Shown in pieces: positions 53,956 to 63,419 of a stretch of DNA of 64,000 nt. The notes below the pieces were generated by a model, which was not told the DNA's origin, searched no databases, and saw only the letters and a list, made by a program, of their open reading frames with translations. The position numbers were made by a program, and so were the translations under genes. Location: assembly GCA_965248685.1 (NCBI GenBank), contig CBDFKC010000002.1, positions 1 to 64,000 on the forward strand. The letters are read 5' to 3'. Source of the DNA: VYFG01 sp965248685. GTDB taxonomy: Bacteria > Pseudomonadota > Gammaproteobacteria > Arenicellales > Poriferihabitantaceae. Position 1 is the first letter of the stretch, and each line of letters begins with the position of its first letter.

Positions 53956-54909
53956 TCAGCGTGGGTTGCCGTGAATCCAGGTGCCGGTGGCAGAGACGGG
54001 CTGATTTCGACTAGTTTCACCTATGCGTTGAAACTGATCGAAATCAAACAGAGAAGCATCGCCCAGTTGTGAGGGTGCGACGTTACAGATCGCACGAAAA
54101 ATATTTTGTACCCTGCCAGGGTGCTTCCGCCATTCTGTAATCATTTGCTTAATCTGTTTGCGCTGGAGATGTTCCTGGGACCCGCATAGAGTGCAGGGAA
54201 TGATTGGGAAATCCATCATCCCGGCATAGTGCTCAATATCTTTCTCGGTGCAATATGCCAATGGGCGAATCACGGTATTTTCTCCATCATCGCTGCGGAG
54301 TTTGGGGGGCATCGCGCTTAGCTTGCCGCCGTTAAACATGTTTAGAAATAGAGTTTCAATAATGTCATCCTGATGATGGCCCAGGGCTATCTTGTTAAAA
54401 CCATGTTTCTGTGCGTACCCATAAATATTTCCGCGACGAAGACGGGAGCACAATCCGCACATTGTCTTGCCTTCCGCGATCACCCGCTTAACTACTGAAT
54501 AAGTGTCCTTATTGATGATATCGTAGGGAACCCCTCTTGTGGCCAGGTATTCGGGCAGGACGTGCTCCGGAAAACCCGGTTGCTTTTGGTCCATATTGAC
54601 TGCCATCAATTCAAACTCGACCGGTGCCTTTTTTTGTAAATCGAGCAAAATCTCGAGCATCGTATAGGAATCTTTACCTCCCGACAGGCATACCATGATG
54701 CGGTCGCCATGTTCGATCATGTGATAATCTTCAATAGCGCGTCCGACGTTTCGGCGAAGGCGTTTATAGGTCTTCTGAAATGAAGATTTTTTATTGAGCG
54801 GCGTAATTGCGCCAGAGTCTTTGAGGCCCCGGGGGGTACCCCCCGATTGGGGAGTGGCGGGGCTGTGAATTGATAGCGGGATATCAACCAAGATAGAGTC
54901 AGTTTCCAT
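53956..54909 (-). CDS. ttcA: tRNA 2-thiocytidine synthetase TtcA
   Basis: TtcA thiolates C32 of several tRNAs using a 4Fe-4S cluster. The 317-residue protein has the PP-loop VCLSGGKDSYTML (SGGKDS at 76-81), cluster cysteines in TMCGLCSRLRRG and ALGHHQDDIIETLFLNM nearby. The N-terminus (about 40 residues, SIHSPATPQSGGTPRGLKDS) is longer than in the E. coli protein. It is encoded around a GC-rich palindrome GGGGGGTACCCCCC (54831-54844). The ATG at 54909 is the only usual start in frame before the core. Confidence 0.95.
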   Translation of the reverse strand: METDSILVDIPLSIHSPATPQSGGTPRGLKDSGAITPLNKKSSFQKTYKRLRRNVGRAIEDYHMIEHGDRIMVCLSGGKDSYTMLEILLDLQKKAPVEFELMAVNMDQKQPGFPEHVLPEYLATRGVPYDIINKDTYSVVKRVIAEGKTMCGLCSRLRRGNIYGYAQKHGFNKIALGHHQDDIIETLFLNMFNGGKLSAMPPKLRSDDGENTVIRPLAYCTEKDIEHYAGMMDFPIIPCTLCGSQEHLQRKQIKQMITEWRKHPGRVQNIFRAICNVAPSQLGDASLFDFDQFQRIGETSRNQPVSATGTWIHGNPR

Positions 54910-54982
54910 AAGTGCATTTTATCCTTAACTCGAGCATGTACCAAACTTTTGCCATACCAATTGCAGGTTATTTTCTGGATCC

Positions 54983-57900
54983 GTGAAGACCCTGATTAAA
55001 TGGATTTTTAAAGTTCTCGCTGCGGCGATCTTGATCCTGCTGATTGCACCCCTGGTGATTTCTGTATTGCTTGAGCAGAAAGATGTCAAGGCGACCCTGA
55101 ATCAGACCGTAGTCGATTTAACCGGCAGAAATTTACATATTGACGGTCGGTTGGGAATAAAGCCTGGGCTTAATCTTACGCTGTTTGCCAATGACCTGCG
55201 TTATGATAATGCCGACTGGTCAGAGTACCCATCGGCGTTCACCGCAAGAAGAATTGAAATTGATATTTCCCTATCGGAATTGCTTGTCGGAAAATTCTCG
55301 GTCAACAAAGTTGAGTTATCGGGTGCAGAATTGTTGATTGAACAAAATGACCAGGATGATTTTAATCTTGTTGAATACGGCGACTCAGACAGCGGACCAC
55401 CTCAGGCGATTCCACTTCCCGAGTGGCTTGATCTGACCAGGGTAGATATTGAAGACAGCAAGATCGTGTATCTCCATGCCAAACGCGATTGGGAAATATT
55501 GCTGGATAGCGCTGTTCTGACAAATACCGGTCAGGATGAACCGATGGTTGTTGGGATAAACGGAAGCGTGGAGCAAACACCGATTTCAGTGCGTGGAACC
55601 CTCGGTACTTTGCAGACCTGGTTTGGTCGCAAACCTTCACTGGCATTTCTCGAAACCCGCCTGGCCGGGAACAATTTAGTGGAAGCGGAAGGATGGATTG
55701 ACGATGTATTGGACTGGCGCGGTCTTGCTATTGAATTGAGAACAGAAATCGATCAGCTAAAGCAGCTTTCCAGTCTGTTTATAAATCCACCAATAGACTT
55801 ACGCCATATAAAAGCCATTGCGACTCTGATTCAACCAGGTAGCGCGGGTAGCATGGACCTTTCTGAGATATCTGGAGAATTTTCACTCTATGGCATCAAA
55901 ATGAAGGCAACCGGACGAGTCGCAAAATTATCCAGGTTAGAGCAAATTGAGCTGGATATTACTGCAGATAGTCCGATGGATCTGGCTGAACTGCCATTTT
56001 CCCTGGAAACTACTATTACCCCCCATGCCAAAATCATCGCCAGTTTACGTGGGGAATCCGATGATCTTGAGCTGGAACTTCAGTCCGGATTGTTAAGCAG
56101 CGAAGAGCTGAGTTTAAAAAGTGCCGGCACCGTCAAAAACCTCGGTGGGGAGTGGGACACTTCGCTACCGTTGATCTTGCAGGTTACAGATTTATCGTCA
56201 ATAGGTGCGTCATTTAACACCGAGCTTCCCCCAGTCGGAACCATAGAGGTTATGGCAAACTTGACGAGAACTTCCGATGGATTTGCATTGGATGACATCG
56301 TTGGTGACAACAAAGGCCCTATGGTGGATTTCACAGGCAAAGGCTATCTACATAATATTGGCCCCAATCAAATAGGGGAGATCAAGGTCGAGGCAAATAC
56401 CGTTGTTGATTTCGCCGATTCAGATCAATTTAAACTGCCTCTGAAACTGGATCGGGTGTATGCCGCCGGAACAATATCAGTAAAGGAAAATAGTTACAGC
56501 CTGATAGTTCCAGAGCTTATCGCAGAGGTTGATGGAGCCATATTGCGGGGAACCGCAGAAGCTAGCGATATGAAACGACCTGAAACTCTTGTTGGAGAGT
56601 TTAACGGTGTGGTTAACAGTTTACCCGGACTGGGCAAAAAAATAGGTGTCACTCTGCCTGACTTGGGTAGCGTCAAGTTCAATGGATCCTTGTCGGGATT
56701 GGTCGGAAATATCTGGAGCATTACAGATCTTTCGATTAACGCGAATCACTCTGGTTTTTCTATTGAGGCGACCGGGGCACTGGGAGAACTTGGTGCCGAT
56801 ATGAAAGCAGAATTGGCAGTAGCGGTCGAGGGTGACGGCAAGGATATTTTGAAAGCCTTTCCAGCATGGTCGAAGTTTCAGAATATCAGTGATCAATTTA
56901 AAACAATTCATTCCAATTTTCTGCTTAAGTCTCAGAGTAGCCAGCATTGGCTGGTGTCTGGAGCCAAACTAACAGGAAACTGGCTGGGTACTAATCTCGA
57001 GGTCTCGGGAGATTTTTCCAATCTGTCTCCCTTGACTGGTCACTTGCTAACGACGATTGCCGGGAAGTTTGATCGACAGCCGAAATTTACCGAGTCCTAT
57101 GAATTAACCTGGCTCAATAAGATTGCCGGGCGTGCAGACGTATTTTTCGATAATGACAAATCCCGAATAGACCATATAGACGCAACATTTTCAGGAGTTG
57201 GAACTGAGCTTAATTTGGCTGGTGCTGTCAAGCAATTTACCCCACTCAAGGCCGACAATTTAACCATCAAACTGAAGGCCGCGGAATTGGCATCACTACT
57301 GCCTGCGGGAAATACTATCGAATCAGGCGTTGGGTTAGATGCTGACATTGATCTGATTTTGAATGACGATCAAGTGGATTTAGTTGGGGTGTACCAACTG
57401 GGTGTTTCTGATATTAGTGCTGCTTTAAATCTGAAAACCAGTAAGGAGGGGCGCTCGGTGGTAACGTTGGTTGCAAATTCAGAGTTGTTGAATTTGAAGT
57501 CACTGTGGAAGAAGTCCGAGAAGAAACCTCAGATGTTCTCCCGCGAATCATTAATACCAGATTGGATACGCGCGATTGACGGCAAGATAACCCTAAAGGC
57601 CAAATCATTTATCGATAGTCAGGTTAAATTGACAAATTTACATTCTGTTACCTCACTCGAATCGGGTAATTTTTTAACCGAGTTTAACGGGACTTCGGGG
57701 GCGGGTAAATTGGATGGAGAAATTGCGATTTCGGATTCAGCCCCAGGAAAAATAGATATCCGAATTAAAGATCTTCCGGTTAAATCTTTGCAGGCTTTAT
57801 CCGATGGCGAGTTGTTTGTTGGTGGAACCATTGATAGCAGTATCAGATTGACCGGACCGGGAGACTCCCTTGCTGGATGGATGGCCCATGGCAGTGGGGC

Positions 57901-58441
57901 AATACAGGTGGATTTATATAATTCGACGATACAAAATAAGGCGTTGAATGCGGTGGGCGGTGATATCGTTACTGGCTTACTGTCCGCGATTAACCCCTTT
58001 TCGGAAAAGGAAGAATTTGTTGTGGTCGAATGTGGTGCGGTGCGCCTGGATATTGCCGACGGGAAGGCCAACACGCGAGATGGCTTAGCCTTGAAGACGA
58101 ATAGAGTAACGCTGTTGGGCGGAGGGGAAATAACCTTTCCTGATGAATCTCTTAAAATCGTAATGGCACCAAAACCCCGCAAGGGATTTGGAATCAGTGC
58201 GTCATCTATCGCGAAAATGGTGAGAATTGGCGGAACCCTGACCAATCCAAAAGTAGAAGCGGACGCCAAGGGTTTTCTAAAATCTGGTGCGGCTATCGGC
58301 GCCGCCATTGCATCTGGCGGTCTAACACTGGTTGCTCAGGGATTGTTCGACCGGTTTCAGGCAAACTCCGAGGTATGTGCATTGGCCAGGGGCGAACAAG
58401 TGCTAAAACCAATAAAACAAATTGAACGCGAGCAGAATTAG
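54983..58441 (+). CDS. AsmA family protein
   Basis: A 1152-residue inner-membrane-anchored periplasmic protein of the AsmA superfamily, proposed to help move lipids or maintain the outer membrane. A basic start and one membrane helix (VLAAAILILLIAPLVISVLL, residues 10-30) are followed by the AsmA N-terminal domain (LTGRNLHIDGRLGI, NDLRYDNADWSEYP) and long beta-rich repeats. The C-terminal AsmA_2 part has LTGPGDSLAGWMAHGSGAI and ALKTNRVTLLGGGEI. The start is GTG at 54983; no ATG lies near. The DUF938 gene follows after three bases, so both are probably on one transcript. Confidence 0.88.
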   Translation: MKTLIKWIFKVLAAAILILLIAPLVISVLLEQKDVKATLNQTVVDLTGRNLHIDGRLGIKPGLNLTLFANDLRYDNADWSEYPSAFTARRIEIDISLSELLVGKFSVNKVELSGAELLIEQNDQDDFNLVEYGDSDSGPPQAIPLPEWLDLTRVDIEDSKIVYLHAKRDWEILLDSAVLTNTGQDEPMVVGINGSVEQTPISVRGTLGTLQTWFGRKPSLAFLETRLAGNNLVEAEGWIDDVLDWRGLAIELRTEIDQLKQLSSLFINPPIDLRHIKAIATLIQPGSAGSMDLSEISGEFSLYGIKMKATGRVAKLSRLEQIELDITADSPMDLAELPFSLETTITPHAKIIASLRGESDDLELELQSGLLSSEELSLKSAGTVKNLGGEWDTSLPLILQVTDLSSIGASFNTELPPVGTIEVMANLTRTSDGFALDDIVGDNKGPMVDFTGKGYLHNIGPNQIGEIKVEANTVVDFADSDQFKLPLKLDRVYAAGTISVKENSYSLIVPELIAEVDGAILRGTAEASDMKRPETLVGEFNGVVNSLPGLGKKIGVTLPDLGSVKFNGSLSGLVGNIWSITDLSINANHSGFSIEATGALGELGADMKAELAVAVEGDGKDILKAFPAWSKFQNISDQFKTIHSNFLLKSQSSQHWLVSGAKLTGNWLGTNLEVSGDFSNLSPLTGHLLTTIAGKFDRQPKFTESYELTWLNKIAGRADVFFDNDKSRIDHIDATFSGVGTELNLAGAVKQFTPLKADNLTIKLKAAELASLLPAGNTIESGVGLDADIDLILNDDQVDLVGVYQLGVSDISAALNLKTSKEGRSVVTLVANSELLNLKSLWKKSEKKPQMFSRESLIPDWIRAIDGKITLKAKSFIDSQVKLTNLHSVTSLESGNFLTEFNGTSGAGKLDGEIAISDSAPGKIDIRIKDLPVKSLQALSDGELFVGGTIDSSIRLTGPGDSLAGWMAHGSGAIQVDLYNSTIQNKALNAVGGDIVTGLLSAINPFSEKEEFVVVECGAVRLDIADGKANTRDGLALKTNRVTLLGGGEITFPDESLKIVMAPKPRKGFGISASSIAKMVRIGGTLTNPKVEADAKGFLKSGAAIGAAIASGGLTLVAQGLFDRFQANSEVCALARGEQVLKPIKQIEREQN

Positions 58442-58444
58442 TCC

Positions 58445-59044
58445 ATGGAATTACCCTTTAGCCAGGCCAGCGAAAGTAATAAAGTAGCCATTCTCGACGT
58501 TATCCGGCATTTATTCCTTGAGAATCAAACGGTACTTGAAATTGGGTCCGGGACTGGACAACATGGCGTTTTCTTCGCAGAAAATCTGCCCGGTGTTATC
58601 TGGCAATGTGCCGATCAGGTTGCCTACCACGATACGATTTCCCAACGAATTAATGCGGCTGGGTTACCCAATTTACGCCATCCGATTGCCCTGGAGGCCA
58701 TTTCTTTTGACTGGACATCAATCAAGGTCGACGCAGTATTTACCGCTAATACAGCTCATATCATGTCATGGTCTGCGGTAGTAGCAATGTTCAAAGGCGT
58801 AAGCCAGTGTTTACTGGAAGGTTCCTTTGTTCAGTACGGTCCATTTAATCGTGACGGAAAATTCACCAGCCCCAGTAATCAGCAATTCCACGATTCCCTG
58901 GTCAAATCTGACCCAGCAATGGGCATCCGGGATGATGCCAGACTGATTGAAGTGGCCAGGGAATTCGGCATGACCCTGATCGATGATATAGCAATGCCAG
59001 CCAACAACCGGATACTTGTCTGGTCAAAAAAAACCGGAAATTAG
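58445..59044 (+). CDS. DUF938 SAM-dependent methyltransferase
   Basis: A 199-residue class I methyltransferase of the DUF938 family. SAM motif I is TVLEIGSGTGQHGVFFAENL. The family features SWSAVVAMFKGVSQCLLEGS, VQYGPFNRDGKFTSPSNQQF and the end segment IAMPANNRILVW are present. The substrate is unknown. The ATG at 58445 sits three bases after the AsmA gene. Confidence 0.88.
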   Translation: MELPFSQASESNKVAILDVIRHLFLENQTVLEIGSGTGQHGVFFAENLPGVIWQCADQVAYHDTISQRINAAGLPNLRHPIALEAISFDWTSIKVDAVFTANTAHIMSWSAVVAMFKGVSQCLLEGSFVQYGPFNRDGKFTSPSNQQFHDSLVKSDPAMGIRDDARLIEVAREFGMTLIDDIAMPANNRILVWSKKTGN

Positions 59045-59056
59045 GATTGGTAAACT

Positions 59057-59071
59057 GCACTATAATAGTGC
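59057..59071 (+). promoter_or_regulatory. NtrC binding site 1 upstream of glnA
   Basis: GCACTATAATAGTGC is a perfect palindrome and matches the NtrC consensus GCACYA-N3-TRGTGC. It is centred about 31 bases, or three helical turns, from the second site and about 110 bases from the sigma-54 element. Confidence 0.85.
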
Positions 59072-59087
59072 GGTAGCGTTGGATGAT

Positions 59088-59102
59088 GCGCTAACATAGT
59101 GC
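59088..59102 (+). promoter_or_regulatory. NtrC binding site 2 upstream of glnA
   Basis: GCGCTAACATAGTGC matches the NtrC consensus with one changed base. Spacing to site 1 is close to the 32 bases between the two strong enhancer sites of E. coli glnA. Confidence 0.75.
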
Positions 59103-59164
59103 GGTCTCTCCAATGTAGAAACAGGGAATTCCACTATCTTATTGATTTTTCATCTGTTTCTATA

Positions 59165-59180
59165 TTGGCATAAGAATTGC
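59165..59180 (+). promoter_or_regulatory. Sigma-54 promoter of glnA
   Basis: TTGGCATAAGAATTGC has the -24 GG (59167-59168) and -12 GC (59179-59180) with the required ten-base gap, like E. coli glnAp2. The start point would be near 59192, with the NtrC sites about 97 and 128 bases upstream. Confidence 0.85.
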
Positions 59181-59247
59181 TTTATCGAAGTAAGCCGGAT
59201 TCCCGGGAAAATTCCATAGTGATGATCCAAAAGAGGTTCAAAAGATA

Positions 59248-60654
59248 ATGTCTGCACAAGTGATGAAATTGTTGAAGGATAGCGAAGCTAAATTTGTCGA
59301 TCTTCGGTTCACCGATACCAAAGGCAAGGAACAGCACGTAACCATCCCGGTTACCATAATAGATGACGACTTTTTCGAAGAAGGGAAAATGTTCGACGGA
59401 TCTTCCATTGAGGGCTGGAAAGGAATTAATGAATCAGACATGATTTTGATGCCAGATCAGGATACCGCGGTACAGGACCCATTTGCCCAGGATGTGACGG
59501 TTAACATTCGATGCGATGTGATCGAGCCTTCGGATATGCAGGGCTATGATCGTGACCCTCGTTCCATTGCGAAAAGAGCGGAAGCTTATCTCGCTTCCAC
59601 CGGTATTGGTGATACCGCCTACTTTGGGCCGGAAAACGAGTTCTTTATTTTCGATGCAGTGCATTGGGGGAATGAAATGGGCAGCGCATTCTTTGAGATT
59701 GATTCGACTGAGGCGTCCTGGAATTCTGGAAAGGAGTATGAAGATGGCAATACTGGCCACCGCCCGGGTGTAAAGGGTGGATACTTTCCGGTGCCTCCGG
59801 TAGATAGTCAGTCTGACATTAGATCCATGATGTGTCTGACCATGGAGCAAATGGGATTGCCGGTAGAAGTTCATCACCACGAGGTCGGTACTGCCGGACA
59901 AGGCGAAATTGGCTGCTTGTTTAATACTTTGGTAAAGAAGGCAGACGAAGTTCAGATCTTTAAATATGTAGTACATAACGTGGCCCATGGCCATGGCTTA
60001 ACCGCGACTTTTATGCCCAAACCATTGGTGGGGGATAATGGCAGTGGCATGCATGTTCACCAGTCGATTTCGAAAGCAGGGGAAAATATTTTCGCCGGGG
60101 ATCAATACGGTGGATTGAGTGAAACCGCACTGTATTACATAGGCGGTATTTTTAAACATGCCCGTGCAATCAATGCATTTGCCAATGCCAGCACCAATAG
60201 CTACAAACGGCTGGTTCCGGGCTTTGAGGCACCGGTATTATTAGCTTATTCTGCACGAAATCGCTCCGCATCATGCCGGATTCCCTATGTTGCAAACCCA
60301 AAGGGTCGACGCATAGAGATTCGTTTTCCGGATTCTACTGCGAACCCCTATCTTGCGTTTTCCGCTATGCTGCTTGCCGGTCTCGATGGTATTCAGAACA
60401 AGATTCATCCGGGAGACCCTGGTGATAAGGATTTATACGACTTGCCCCCCGAAGAAGAAAAATCAATTCCGACGGTTTGCCATAGTCTGGACATGGCTCT
60501 GGATGCCCTCGATAGTGATCGTGAGTTTCTACTCGCTGGAGGCGTTTTTAGCAATCAGTCGATTGATGCTTATATCGCGCTGAAAATGGAGGAGGTGAAT
60601 CGACTGAGAATGGCTACCCATCCGGTGGAATTTGACATGTACTACAGTGCCTAA
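59248..60654 (+). CDS. glnA: Glutamine synthetase, type I
   Basis: GlnA makes glutamine from glutamate, ammonia and ATP and is the main entry point for ammonium. The 468-residue dodecamer subunit has MFDGSSIEGWKGINESDM, the metal-ligand segments GPENEFFIFDAV and HHHEVGTAGQGEIG, the ATP loop NPKGRRIEIRFPDSTANPYL and KPLVGDNGSGMHVHQS. The adenylylation tyrosine is in DKDLYDLPPEE, near residue 397. It is the beta-type enzyme regulated by adenylylation. It has an NtrC/sigma-54 promoter and a strong terminator, followed by glnL-glnG. Confidence 0.98.
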   Translation: MSAQVMKLLKDSEAKFVDLRFTDTKGKEQHVTIPVTIIDDDFFEEGKMFDGSSIEGWKGINESDMILMPDQDTAVQDPFAQDVTVNIRCDVIEPSDMQGYDRDPRSIAKRAEAYLASTGIGDTAYFGPENEFFIFDAVHWGNEMGSAFFEIDSTEASWNSGKEYEDGNTGHRPGVKGGYFPVPPVDSQSDIRSMMCLTMEQMGLPVEVHHHEVGTAGQGEIGCLFNTLVKKADEVQIFKYVVHNVAHGHGLTATFMPKPLVGDNGSGMHVHQSISKAGENIFAGDQYGGLSETALYYIGGIFKHARAINAFANASTNSYKRLVPGFEAPVLLAYSARNRSASCRIPYVANPKGRRIEIRFPDSTANPYLAFSAMLLAGLDGIQNKIHPGDPGDKDLYDLPPEEEKSIPTVCHSLDMALDALDSDREFLLAGGVFSNQSIDAYIALKMEEVNRLRMATHPVEFDMYYSA

Positions 60655-60690
60655 TTCGCTACACTTAAAAACACAGATGATTTCTCAACT

Positions 60691-60715
60691 CGCCCCCTAT
60701 AGGGGGCGTTTTTTT
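60691..60715 (+). terminator. Intrinsic terminator after glnA
   Basis: CGCCCCC-TATA-GGGGGCG (60691-60708) is a perfect palindrome followed by seven T residues (60709-60715). It separates glnA from the glnL-glnG pair. Confidence 0.93.
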
Positions 60716-60725
60716 AATCTGTACC

Positions 60726-60740
60726 GCACTATCATGGTGC
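60726..60740 (+). promoter_or_regulatory. NtrC binding site upstream of glnL
   Basis: GCACTATCATGGTGC is a full match to the NtrC consensus, just before the glnL start. In E. coli NtrC represses the glnL promoter from a similarly placed site, so autoregulation is likely. Confidence 0.85.
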
Positions 60741-60747
60741 AAACGAT

Positions 60748-61824
60748 TTGAAGGTGGATTTTGCGCAAATCATTCAGAGCCAGACAACCAGCATAGTTTT
60801 ACTGGATTCTGCACTCTGCATTCGGTATCTGAATGAGTCCGCTGAAGTTTTGCTGAATATGAGCCTCAACCGGGTTGATGGTCGTCAGTTGTCTGATCTG
60901 ATTCACGATGATCAGCTTCTTTTATCTTGTCGCAAGGTGTTCTCAGATCGGGGCGAGCGCCGACTGAGAAACCATCGTTTACCTCTGCTATCTTTGAACA
61001 GAGAGGTTCAGGTAGATTGCATCGTAAATCTGGTCACGCTGCCGAACCAAATTTTGTTGATGCTCGAGTTGCGAGAACTCGAAGCCATCGAGAAAATTGT
61101 TCAGGATCAGAATTTAAACCAACGTCATCAATCGAACCAGGCGGTCATGCGTGGCCTTGCCCATGAAATTCGAAACCCACTCGGAGGAATTAAAGGGGCC
61201 GCGCAATTGCTTGCCGACGAAATTGGTGATGCGGAGTATCGCGAGTATACCGAGATCATAATCAAGGAAACTAACCGACTGACAAATCTGGTGGAGAGGA
61301 TGCAGGCTAATACGGTAGTTGATTTGGATCAGCCGGTGAACATCCATAGCGTTATCGAACATGTAAGGCGGTTGATATTAGCGGAAGCAAACGGGGAATA
61401 TTCGGTCATGCAGGATTACGATCCCAGTTTACCCATGGTGCGAGGAAATTTTGAGTTATTGGTACAAGCTGTTATTAATGTTCTGCGAAATGCGGTGGAA
61501 GCCGCGGCATTGACAGATGAGACAGGACAAATTTTGCTCCGGACCCGGATCGATCATCTCGCCCTGGAAGGTCTCAAGAAACAGGTCGTTCGGGTGGATG
61601 TCAGAGATAACGGGAGTGGTGTGGATCCCCAGTTGGATTCCCGGATTTTCGATCCAATGATTACGAATAAACCAGAAGGAACCGGGCTTGGACTACCAAT
61701 CACCGCCGAAATTGTCGCCCAGCATGGCGGCGCTATAGATTACGAATCACATTCTGGTCAAACTACTTTTCGGCTTTTTTTACCGGTTTTTACTCCTCCC
61801 AGTGCCTGTTTTTTTACCCAGTAG
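60748..61824 (+). CDS. glnL: Nitrogen sensor histidine kinase NtrB
   Basis: NtrB (GlnL) phosphorylates NtrC when nitrogen is scarce and dephosphorylates it when PII is bound. The 358-residue soluble protein has an N-terminal PAS domain (VLLDSALCIRYLNESAEVLL). The phosphorylated histidine is H139 in GLAHEIRNPLGGIKGAAQLL, with N box INVLRNAVEAA and G boxes VRDNGSGVDP and GTGLGLPI. The start is TTG at 60748; a GTG at 60754 is an alternative. A full NtrC site lies eight bases before it. Confidence 0.95.
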   Translation: MKVDFAQIIQSQTTSIVLLDSALCIRYLNESAEVLLNMSLNRVDGRQLSDLIHDDQLLLSCRKVFSDRGERRLRNHRLPLLSLNREVQVDCIVNLVTLPNQILLMLELRELEAIEKIVQDQNLNQRHQSNQAVMRGLAHEIRNPLGGIKGAAQLLADEIGDAEYREYTEIIIKETNRLTNLVERMQANTVVDLDQPVNIHSVIEHVRRLILAEANGEYSVMQDYDPSLPMVRGNFELLVQAVINVLRNAVEAAALTDETGQILLRTRIDHLALEGLKKQVVRVDVRDNGSGVDPQLDSRIFDPMITNKPEGTGLGLPITAEIVAQHGGAIDYESHSGQTTFRLFLPVFTPPSACFFTQ

Positions 61825-61843
61825 CTAGAACTTATTCGAATCC

Positions 61844-63244
61844 ATGAACTCGAGAGACAAAATAGTTTGGGTGGTTGACGATGATAATTCGATTTCCTGG
61901 GTGCTCGAAAAGGCATTGTCTCGGCAGAACTTTACGGTCAAATTATTTTCCAGTGCGGAGTCGGCCCTGGCAGCGATCGACGACGAGGGTCAAGCCAGAC
62001 CAGCGGTATTGTTATCTGACCTGAAAATGGAAGGTATGGGGGGCTTCAATCTGATCGAACGATTGGGACAAAAATTGCCGGATTTGCCGGTAATCGTAAT
62101 GACCGCTTTTGGCGATCTGGATAGCGCTGTTGACGCATATAAATACGGAGTATTCGAATACCTGACCAAACCATTTGATATTAATGAAATGATCGCACTG
62201 GTGTTACGAGCCAGTGAACAAGGGGTGGAGCAAGCCGCTCAGGAGCAGACCGTCAGCGAAAAACGTTTGATAATTGGCGACAGCGGTCCAATCCAGGAAG
62301 TATTCCGTATCATTGGCCGACTTGCATCTTCCGAGATGAACATACTGATACGGGGTGAATCCGGCACCGGCAAAGAGCTAGTGGCCGAGGCTATCTATCG
62401 CAATAGTCCCCGCTCTGATCAACCTTTGGTGGCAATAAATACAGCCGCGATTCCTGCGGAATTGCTTGAGTCCGAATTATTTGGCCATGAAAAAGGTGCG
62501 TTTACCGGCGCCCACGGCAGGCATATCGGGCGATTTGAGCAGGCCAATGGTGGCACCTTGTTGCTGGATGAAATAGGAGATATGCCGGCAGGATTGCAAA
62601 CACGGCTACTGCGGGTGCTGTCGGAAGGGCGATTCTTTCGGGTTGGTGGACGCGAAGAAATCAAAGTATCAGTGCGGATTATTGCTGCCACCAATCAAGA
62701 TCTCCAATCCCTGGTAGCATCGGGCCAGTTTCGCAATGATTTATTTCACCGGCTAAATGTGATTTCTATCGACACCCCGTCTCTGCGTGAACGATCCGGA
62801 GATATTCCCTTACTGGCCGAGCATTTTCTTGGTAAGGCAGCCACTGCCGGAGTCGATAAAAAAAACTTCACCCCGTCGGCGATTACCGCATTGCGGCAGT
62901 ATACTTGGCCTGGGAATGTCCGTGAGTTGGAAAATCTGGTGACCCGCCTCTCAGTATTGTCACCGAGTAATTCAATCACATTGACCGATTTACCTGAATC
63001 GATTAAAACCTGGAAACAAAATGAAGCCACCAGGGAATGGGAGGTGTCATTAGGCCAGGCGGTTAATGAAAGAATTCAATCAGGGGAAAGGGGGCTTATG
63101 CAGAAAATGGGCAGCAAATTTGAGAGAGTTTTGATTCGCGCCGCTATGGAGCATACCCTGGGACACAAACAAAATGCCGCTGCTTTGTTGGGGTGGGGTA
63201 GAAACACCTTAACCAGGAAACTCAAGCATCTGATTGATTCTTAA
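61844..63244 (+). CDS. glnG: Nitrogen response regulator NtrC
   Basis: NtrC (GlnG) activates sigma-54 promoters after phosphorylation. The 466-residue protein has a receiver domain with WVVDDDNSISWVLEKAL and the phosphorylated aspartate D59 in LLSDLKMEGMGG. The AAA+ domain has Walker A GESGTGKELVAEA and the sigma-54 contact loop GAFTGA, and a C-terminal Fis-type helix-turn-helix (KQNAAALLGWGRNTLTRKL) ends it. It starts 19 bases after glnL, in one operon. It is expected to bind the sites at 59057, 59088 and 60726. Confidence 0.97.
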   Translation: MNSRDKIVWVVDDDNSISWVLEKALSRQNFTVKLFSSAESALAAIDDEGQARPAVLLSDLKMEGMGGFNLIERLGQKLPDLPVIVMTAFGDLDSAVDAYKYGVFEYLTKPFDINEMIALVLRASEQGVEQAAQEQTVSEKRLIIGDSGPIQEVFRIIGRLASSEMNILIRGESGTGKELVAEAIYRNSPRSDQPLVAINTAAIPAELLESELFGHEKGAFTGAHGRHIGRFEQANGGTLLLDEIGDMPAGLQTRLLRVLSEGRFFRVGGREEIKVSVRIIAATNQDLQSLVASGQFRNDLFHRLNVISIDTPSLRERSGDIPLLAEHFLGKAATAGVDKKNFTPSAITALRQYTWPGNVRELENLVTRLSVLSPSNSITLTDLPESIKTWKQNEATREWEVSLGQAVNERIQSGERGLMQKMGSKFERVLIRAAMEHTLGHKQNAAALLGWGRNTLTRKLKHLIDS

Positions 63245-63419
63245 CTGTTACCAAATATTGTAAGCTTGGTAGCCTGGCTAAAACCTGCCTTATCTGTTCT
63301 TGCTGTCCCTTAAAATATCCAGGTTAAGTAACTGTTATGACTTGTTCACTTGAACCTAACCGGGTTGCCCCCAAATACGATACAATAATTTACCTTCTAT
63401 TATCATAGGAAACATCTCA

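Noticed and set aside
57619..58308. 229-residue minus-strand ORF inside the AsmA-like gene
   Set aside because: It lies fully opposite a well-supported coding frame, has no recognisable motif and shows the Pro/Ser-rich composition typical of antisense shadows.
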